Shown in pieces: positions 58,201 through 64,000 of a stretch of 64,000 nt of DNA; positions within the stretch are counted from its first letter, which is position 1, and each line of letters starts with the position of its first letter. A program made the position numbers and the translations under genes. Source of the stretch: Amia ocellicauda (taxonomy: Eukaryota > Chordata > Actinopteri > Amiiformes > Amiidae); contig NC_089868.1 of the NCBI RefSeq assembly GCF_036373705.1, positions 15,296,520 to 15,360,519 of the forward strand. Reading direction: 5' to 3'. The notes under the pieces are model-generated. The model ran no database searches, was not told the origin of the DNA, and was given only the letters and a program-made list of their open reading frames with translations.

Positions 58201-60265
58201 GGCTGGACTCACCGCATTTACTCATGATTAGAGTCCTGACAGAGCCATGATGAAGAAGGCGGTGGAAGATTAACAACACGGACCTTAGGCTGTGATCGAG
58301 GAATGGAAGGCTTATGTCATAAACCTTCATGTGGGTGACGGTGCCCTCTAAAATCCTCATGACAGGCCTGAACGCAGCTGAGGTCATCTTAGTGGTCTCT
58401 ATCAGGGACCGTGACAGAATCAGGACCTTCACGTACTTGGCTGTCAGTGTCAGGACTGAAAAACGGGAGTCTTGTAGTCGTGGGTGCCCTGCTTTTCTGT
58501 AGTTACCAAACATAGTCATGTGGAAGAGGCGCTCAAGGAACTTCTGCCTCCAGTCTTTGATGGGCTGAAAAAGACATTAAATGAGTTTCTTATCAATTAT
58601 CAGAAAACAATACTGTACACCGACATAACATTATGACCACCTGCCTAATATTGTGTAGGTCCCCCTTTTGCCACCAAAACAGCCCTGACCCATCAAGGCA
58701 TGGACTCCACTAGACCTCTGAAGGTGTGCTGTGGTATCTGGCACCAAGACGTTAGCAGCAGATCCTTTAAGTCCTGTAAGTTGCGAGGTGGGGCCTCCAT
58801 GGATCGGACTTGTTTGGCCAGCACATCTCACACATGCTCGATTGGATTGAGATCTGGGGAATTTGGAGGCCAAGTCAACAGCTTGAACTTGTGATTCATC
58901 AGACCAGGCCACCTTCTTCCATTGCTCCGTGGTCCAGTTCTGATGCTCACGTGCCCATTGTAGGCGCTTTCGTCAGTGGACAGGGGTCAGCATGGGCAAC
59001 CTGACTGGTCTGCGGCTACGCAGCCCCATACGCAACAAACTGCGATGCACTGTGTGTTCTGACACCTTTCTATCAGAACCAGCATTCACTTTTTCAGCAA
59101 TTTGAGCTACAGTAGCTCGTCTGTTGGATCGGACCACACGAGCCAGCCACGTGCATCAATGAGCCTTTGCCACCCATGACCCTGTCGCTGGTTCACCGCT
59201 TTTCCTTCCTTGGACCACTTTTGATAGGTGCTGACCACTGCAGACCAGGAACACCCCACAAGAGCTGCAGTTTTGGAGATGCTCTGACCCAGTCGTCTAG
59301 CCGTCACAATTTGGCCCTTGTCAAAGTCCTCAGATCCTTACGCTGCCCATTTTTCCTGCTTCTAACACATCAACTTTGAGGACAAAATGTTCACTTGCTG
59401 CCTAAAATATCCCACCCACTGACAGGTGCCATGATAACGCGATTATCAGTGTTATTCACTTCACCTGTCAGTGCTCATAATGTTATGGCTGATCAGTGTA
59501 TGGAGTAAATTTACTTTGCATAACCCAATATTTACTAACTACAAGTAGAGCATTAAATCTCTTTTCAGATGGAAAACAGGTGCAGTCCATCTTCAATTTC
59601 CAAAAAAGTCAAAATCCATAGACTACTGAAAAAGCTGAATATCAGAACCTTAATCAACACACTTATAAAGAATGCGCATTGCAGTGATGACTTCCACTCA
59701 CTAACCTTGCGTCCAGGAGGCCTGTTTTTCACCACTTCCATCCATAGTCCAAACCAGGCAGAATCAGTGGACAAGCCTGAGGAAGGAGTCAAACTGTTAT
59801 GTTTGTTGCTAACTATACTCCAGCTTAATAATGTAGACACAATACTTATGCTAATATGGTCAGTCTTTATAAACTACTGTGTGATGCTAACTGCAGTATA
59901 GCGCCTTACCTTTCCGAACAGCAGAGTCCTCTATCCTCTCCAGGTAGAATATATTCAAGTGTGGTAGGAGCTCTTCCAACAGAGAAACTGGCAAATCTGC
60001 AGAACAGAATAAGAAACAATCAATTATGCAACAAATGGGCAAAATGACTGTTTAATGCATGCTATAGACGCCTTTGAGTTTACATCATGCATTGCCCACA
60101 TGCATGGACCACGTTTGTGTTTGTTATTTAATTTGGATATTAAACATGTGTGTTCTTACCCCAGACCTGCTTTTCCAGTACATGCATATGTTCGCTAACT
60201 ACTTTGGTACATATTTGCAATAAAGTTGCTACTCGCGGATTCAATTCTTCTTTTACGTGCTCCAT
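55255..60265 (-). CDS. lrrc41: Leucine-rich repeat protein 41, elongin BC-box substrate receptor
   Basis: Predicted adaptor of an elongin B/C-cullin ubiquitin ligase. Ten exons in coding order: 60265-60160, 59996-59910, 59776-59706, 58564-57655, 57479-57246, 56834-56673, 56330-56229, 55888-55766, 55680-55605, 55474-55255. They total 2091 nt and 696 aa, shorter than human (about 812). The N-terminus [10 protein letters not shown] (14-23) fits the BC-box pattern T-L-x3-C-x3-aliphatic. [15 protein letters not shown] and WRQKF segments match LRRC41. A Ser- and Lys-rich linker lies in the 910-bp exon, then leucine-rich repeats ([24 protein letters not shown]), ending HISVM. The human LPGP cullin-box word is LPVS here. 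The intron 58565-59705 contains a Tc1-like element. The gene is divergent with UQCRH. Confidence 0.94.
58618..59498 (-). mobile_element. Tc1-like DNA transposon, internally deleted copy 2
   Basis: An 881-bp element sits in an LRRC41 intron, flanked by TA (58616-58617, 59499-59500), in the same family as 3968-4852. The left end lacks about five bases of the terminal repeat (CACCGA then CATAAC). The minus strand carries the transposase relic: helix-turn-helix ([17 protein letters not shown]) near 59300, WSDES near 58905, then a direct jump to the region before NSPDLNPIE. Substitutions relative to copy 1 and extra frame breaks show that it is old. Confidence 0.92.
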
Positions 60266-60724
60266 CCTTGTATGCTGCGTAAAGCAAATTAATTCGTATT
60301 ATTTATTATATATGTTTTGTGCATCTTTATGATAACACTACGTACGGAAAGATATTCTATAACATGTTTCATGAAGGTAAAGTGGGTTGGAGGACTGAAT
60401 TGCCTACAACACGGGAAGTGACGCAAACATGCAGCCTAGGCAAGAGCCTCGCGTTCGTGTCGTGCGGGTTTCCGCAGTTCTGCGCAGAGCTGCAGGAATT
60501 GGCCAACCCCATTGGAGGAATTGCGCAGATCTGTCAACAACTGCGGGAATCTGCGCTACAGGGACGCAACGAGGCTCTGTACCGGATTGGTAGATCTGTC
60601 TTCCGGTAGGGTTTTTCGCAAATTTCCGGCTTGTGACCTGAAGGTCCTACAGAAGCGGAGACTGTAAGTGAGGGACGTTCTTGCAAGCGGCTTATTGCAT
60701 TAAACCACTAAACCAAGGCTAACA
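60266..60724. promoter_or_regulatory. Bidirectional LRRC41/UQCRH promoter
   Basis: The 459 bp between the two divergent start codons are CpG-rich. They contain inverted CCAAT boxes at 60498, 60511 and 60586, a plus-strand CCAA at 60503, and an ETS-type CTTCCGG at 60600-60606. TGACCTGAAGGTCC at 60634-60647 resembles nuclear-receptor/ERR half-sites, common at respiratory-chain genes. The stretch 60471-60559 is homologous to the PIF1 promoter. Confidence 0.7.
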
Positions 60725-62188
60725 ATGGTATTGAGGGAGGAGAAAATGCTCACAAACGGAGAGCCCGATGAGGTACGTTCATGGGATGCAAATCATTAAC
60801 AAAATGCAGAGAAGAAAATGAAATGCATCGTATTCGTCTCGCCGTTGCCAGTGTCTCAGCCCTCCTGAGCCATTGAGTGTAGGCCTCAGGTTGGATCGTG
60901 CAGCATGACTGATATTGTGAAATACAGCGCAACAGTACTGCCATTTGATGTAAAGATATGGGATGTATCCGTCCGCATTTGCATCTGGATGAAACTGACC
61001 TCTGAATTGTAGATGTGCATGCACAGATATGCGGACTGTCATCGTCATCAAGGAGAAGAGAAGGTTGCGCATATGAACCAGCCTGTCTCTACTTGTGAAA
61101 GTCCGTATTCTAAGCATACAGGTTGTTTGAATGACAAAACAGCCATTTCTAGAGGAAACTGATTCAATCACAATTGTTGTAGATCTTTAGATTGCTTTAT
61201 ATATGGTAGTTTACACCAGTGTTGGGCTCAGTCCATTCAATTTGTAATTCCGATTGTGTCAATGGCGAAATGTCTGTTTCTCTTCTGATCCCTATGTCAC
61301 TTTATACAAGAATTACTAAAAGACTGAGTACATTTCTTAATCAAGTGTCAGTTGCGTGGAGTATGTTGTGGCAGCCTGAACCTTTTTCTGTTCTGTAAAC
61401 GGTTTTATATAGTGCCACAGATTAACAAATTGCCATTCACCTTGACCCGACTTGTCTTTCTAGGAGGAGGAGGAAGAGGAGGAGGAAGATATGGTGGTGA
61501 GTATTTGAGTCTCAGACTTTTGAAGATTATGCAACTAAAGAGAAGAAAGCAATGGTCTAGTTTCTGACAGACCTCACTTACTATGAGCTGACACTAGGTT
61601 AAAGGATATGGTCTTTGAAGCCGGCCGTGTGTTAGCCTTCTCTGAGACTACCTTATCTAGATGTTCTGCATCTTCTGAGAAAACTGTGATGGGACAAGTG
61701 AATTCCTATATTGTGTGTTAGGAGAGTGTTGGCAGTGTAGCAGCTCTCTGTCGCCCCTGTTTGTGATGTGCAGGACCCCCTGACGACCATCCGGGAGCAG
61801 TGTGAGCAGACCGAGCACTGTGTCCACACGCGTGAGCGGCTGGAGGCCTGCGAGACCAGGGTGGGCTCCCGCTCACATACAGAGGAGGAGTGCACAGAGG
61901 AGCTCTTTGACTTCCTTCATGCCAGGGACCACTGTGTAAGTGCTTAGTCCTGCAGCACAAGACAATGGTCAAGAATGAATAGAGTCCCACTCCATTCAGC
62001 TCTTTGCAACAGGAAAACTAAAGAGCGAGCTCACTTTTATTGGGATTTTTCAAATGCAGCTATTCAAATATTGATGAGAAACTTATACCATGAAACATGT
62101 AATGCTTTCTATGTTCCTTGACACTAAGTACATGTTTTGCTCTCCTCCCCTCTAGGTGGCACACAAGGTCTTCAATTTGTTGAAATGA
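60725..62188 (+). CDS. uqcrh: Ubiquinol-cytochrome c reductase hinge protein (complex III subunit)
   Basis: Small acidic subunit of the cytochrome bc1 complex on the intermembrane-space side, helping the docking of cytochrome c1 with cytochrome c. Exons: 60725-60772, 61464-61496, 61774-61935, 62156-62188. They encode 91 aa, identical in length to the human protein. The 33-bp second exon encodes eight consecutive Glu followed by DMV. The third carries [12 protein letters not shown], a CX9C pair ([11 protein letters not shown]), the [23 protein letters not shown] block and a CX13C pair. The last exon ends [10 protein letters not shown]. All junctions are phase 0. The start ATG follows CTAACA and is preceded by the shared promoter. 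Confidence 0.97.
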
Positions 62189-62373
62189 AGTGTGGCAAGG
62201 GTGATCTATTCTAGCGGTGGTCGTTCCCACAGCTGTGAAATCTGTATTTAAAAAAGAAAAACATCTGTCAGAAGAAATCTTGATGTGGATTTTATTTTAT
62301 CCTCTTTTTGTTTTTTGGTACAGTTTCAGGAATGTTTTGAAACCACAGCTTACCGTCTTTGTACCTGTATGTG

Positions 62374-62379
62374 AATAAA
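62374..62379 (+). terminator. UQCRH polyadenylation signal
   Basis: AATAAA 186 nt after the stop codon, in T/G-rich surroundings. Confidence 0.75.
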
Positions 62380-62399
62380 ATGTAAGTTCTTATTGAAAC

Positions 62400-64000
62400 A
62401 GTGGTACCATTCATAACGTGCGAGTTTGTATTCATTACCTGTCTGTTTCCTTGCTTCTGTGTTGGTTGTGCACTTGCAGATTTGAATGATGTACAATGGA
62501 GTTCCTAACTAGACACCCCTTATGAAGAACAGAGCTTAGGTTCACACAACACATCTGACTCCCACTCAATTTGATTTCTCTACATTCCCTAAACCTAATT
62601 ATTTATAGGTTTGTTTGCCTAGCCAAGGCTTAGTATAAAAATTAAGGAAAATACGGCCCAAGTGTCGTATGGATCACGTGGCTTGTAAAGCTTTACAAAC
62701 TGCTCAAAGGAACGGAGCAAAGCAAAACTTTCATTGGACAAGAACAAAAATAATACAAACGAAAACATTATTGCAAGTTTCGGCTACAATATTTCATATA
62801 TTTACTATGGTGAGCAGGACAGACACTAGTCTTGAGTCAGTGCATTTCTGTGCATGGTTTTTTCAGATGAGCATGTTTTCTCAGAGCCTCAATCTTGTAC
62901 GATGCTTACATTTTCATTCAGAAGCAAACTGGATGTTTTCATTTATCAAACTGAGTTCAGCACTCCTTGAGAACAAGCTTTTATGTTTGATTTACAATGC
63001 ATTTATACTGCATGTATACAGGTGAAATATATTATTGAATTGGTATTCTGAATTCATTATTTTTTCATCTAAAAGAAATGGCAAAATTCAACAAATCACG
63101 TGCTCCCGGTTAACATATACATTTATTGTATTGAATAACGGACATGATTAAATAAGCAATCTAGCAATGTGCATGGCTCTGATTATATCATTTCTAGCAG
63201 ATCTAATAAAATGATTCATTGAGATGATTAAGGTGACTAACAGCATCTGCTTTTTGGTCCTGGAGGGATGAAATACAAGTTAGATCCCACTGCAGAAAAA
63301 CACAGTGCCCCAATAATAACATGCATCAAAAACAGTAGGCCTACCTCTCACCCCTATAACAGGTGACTAACAATGGGCTGCAATCCCGCATTTTATTGTC
63401 TCTAAATTACCAATTACTGGATACCTTGAACACATGGAAATTGTATAATTAAGATCGACAATTGGTCTTATTAAGCACTTAACACTAAATAAAAGAAAAG
63501 CCTGTGGGCACTGTGGCCCTCAAGGACCAGTGTTGGCAACCCTTGCCTAATAAAGTCATGCTTATCCTCAACCCCATCTCCTGCCATAGCAGGGGCCTTT
63601 TGCAACAGAAAACTTAAGACAGTCGTGACTGGAAAACCAGTCGTCCAGGCACACATTTTGCCCGCTACTCACTGTGTCCTGGTGAGGAGGGAGGTCGGTT
63701 AGTGTCTATTCACAAACCAGAATTTGGCACACACCTCAGACTGTCAAACACAGAGACAATACCAAACACCTACACACAGACCAGGTTAATAAATACTTCC
63801 AGGAATAATACTTAGTTAATATTAATATTTCAGTCTTAGAAGGGGAAAGACATGCCTTACAAGCTCTCATATACTGCAACATTTCAATCTTAGTGTAAAA
63901 TTGGAAATGCACAAATGCAATTTAAAATGGCATTGACCATCTCACTAACAACTATTTCATAATAAAATAACTTTTCTACCCAGAGAATATACTGAAATTA
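62400..64000. other. Downstream spacer with a probable hAT-like remnant
   Basis: No gene seen. TTTGGTCCTGGAGGGA at about 63254-63269 and GGCCCTCAAGGACCAGTGTT at about 63511-63530 face each other as imperfect inverted ends of the miniature-element type found elsewhere in the window. Their boundaries and duplication are unclear. Confidence 0.45.

Overview
The window is vertebrate nuclear DNA, almost certainly from a ray-finned fish. The evidence is multi-exon genes with GT-AG introns, AT-rich spacers full of Tc1-like and hAT-like DNA transposon remnants, and five recognisable vertebrate genes. I cannot name the species. Exons were assembled by matching splice sites and reading phase by eye. Four genes close exactly in frame: PIF1 637 aa, RAD54L 742 aa, LRRC41 696 aa and UQCRH 91 aa.

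Layout. 1-2.4 kb: the first coding exon of an EP4 prostaglandin E2 receptor gene (ptger4 type, minus strand), preceded on its own strand by a G-rich minisatellite and a CpG-rich promoter-like block. 2.4-29.7 kb: a long gene-poor AT-rich spacer with transposon relics. 29.7-31.6 kb: a minus-strand four-exon gene that I do not recognise. It would encode 460 aa with an N-myristoylation-type start, six 42-aa tandem repeats and an acidic tail, and its 5' flank is a 47-bp AT-rich minisatellite. 36.6-45.6 kb: PIF1 DNA helicase (plus). 47.9-54.7 kb: RAD54L recombination motor (plus). 55.0-60.3 kb: LRRC41, an elongin BC-box leucine-rich protein (minus), tail to tail with RAD54L. 60.7-62.4 kb: UQCRH, complex III hinge subunit (plus), sharing a divergent promoter with LRRC41. 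62.4-64 kb: spacer.

How the genes relate. RAD54L-LRRC41-UQCRH has the same order and orientation as on human 1p34. PIF1 and ptger4 are not neighbours of this block in human. PIF1 and RAD54L both act in genome maintenance. The most unusual regulatory observation is that the PIF1 promoter and the LRRC41/UQCRH promoter, 24 kb apart, share a homologous CCAAT-containing sequence block in the same orientation relative to PIF1 and LRRC41. The best candidate for an undescribed gene is the repeat-protein gene at 29.7-31.5 kb.
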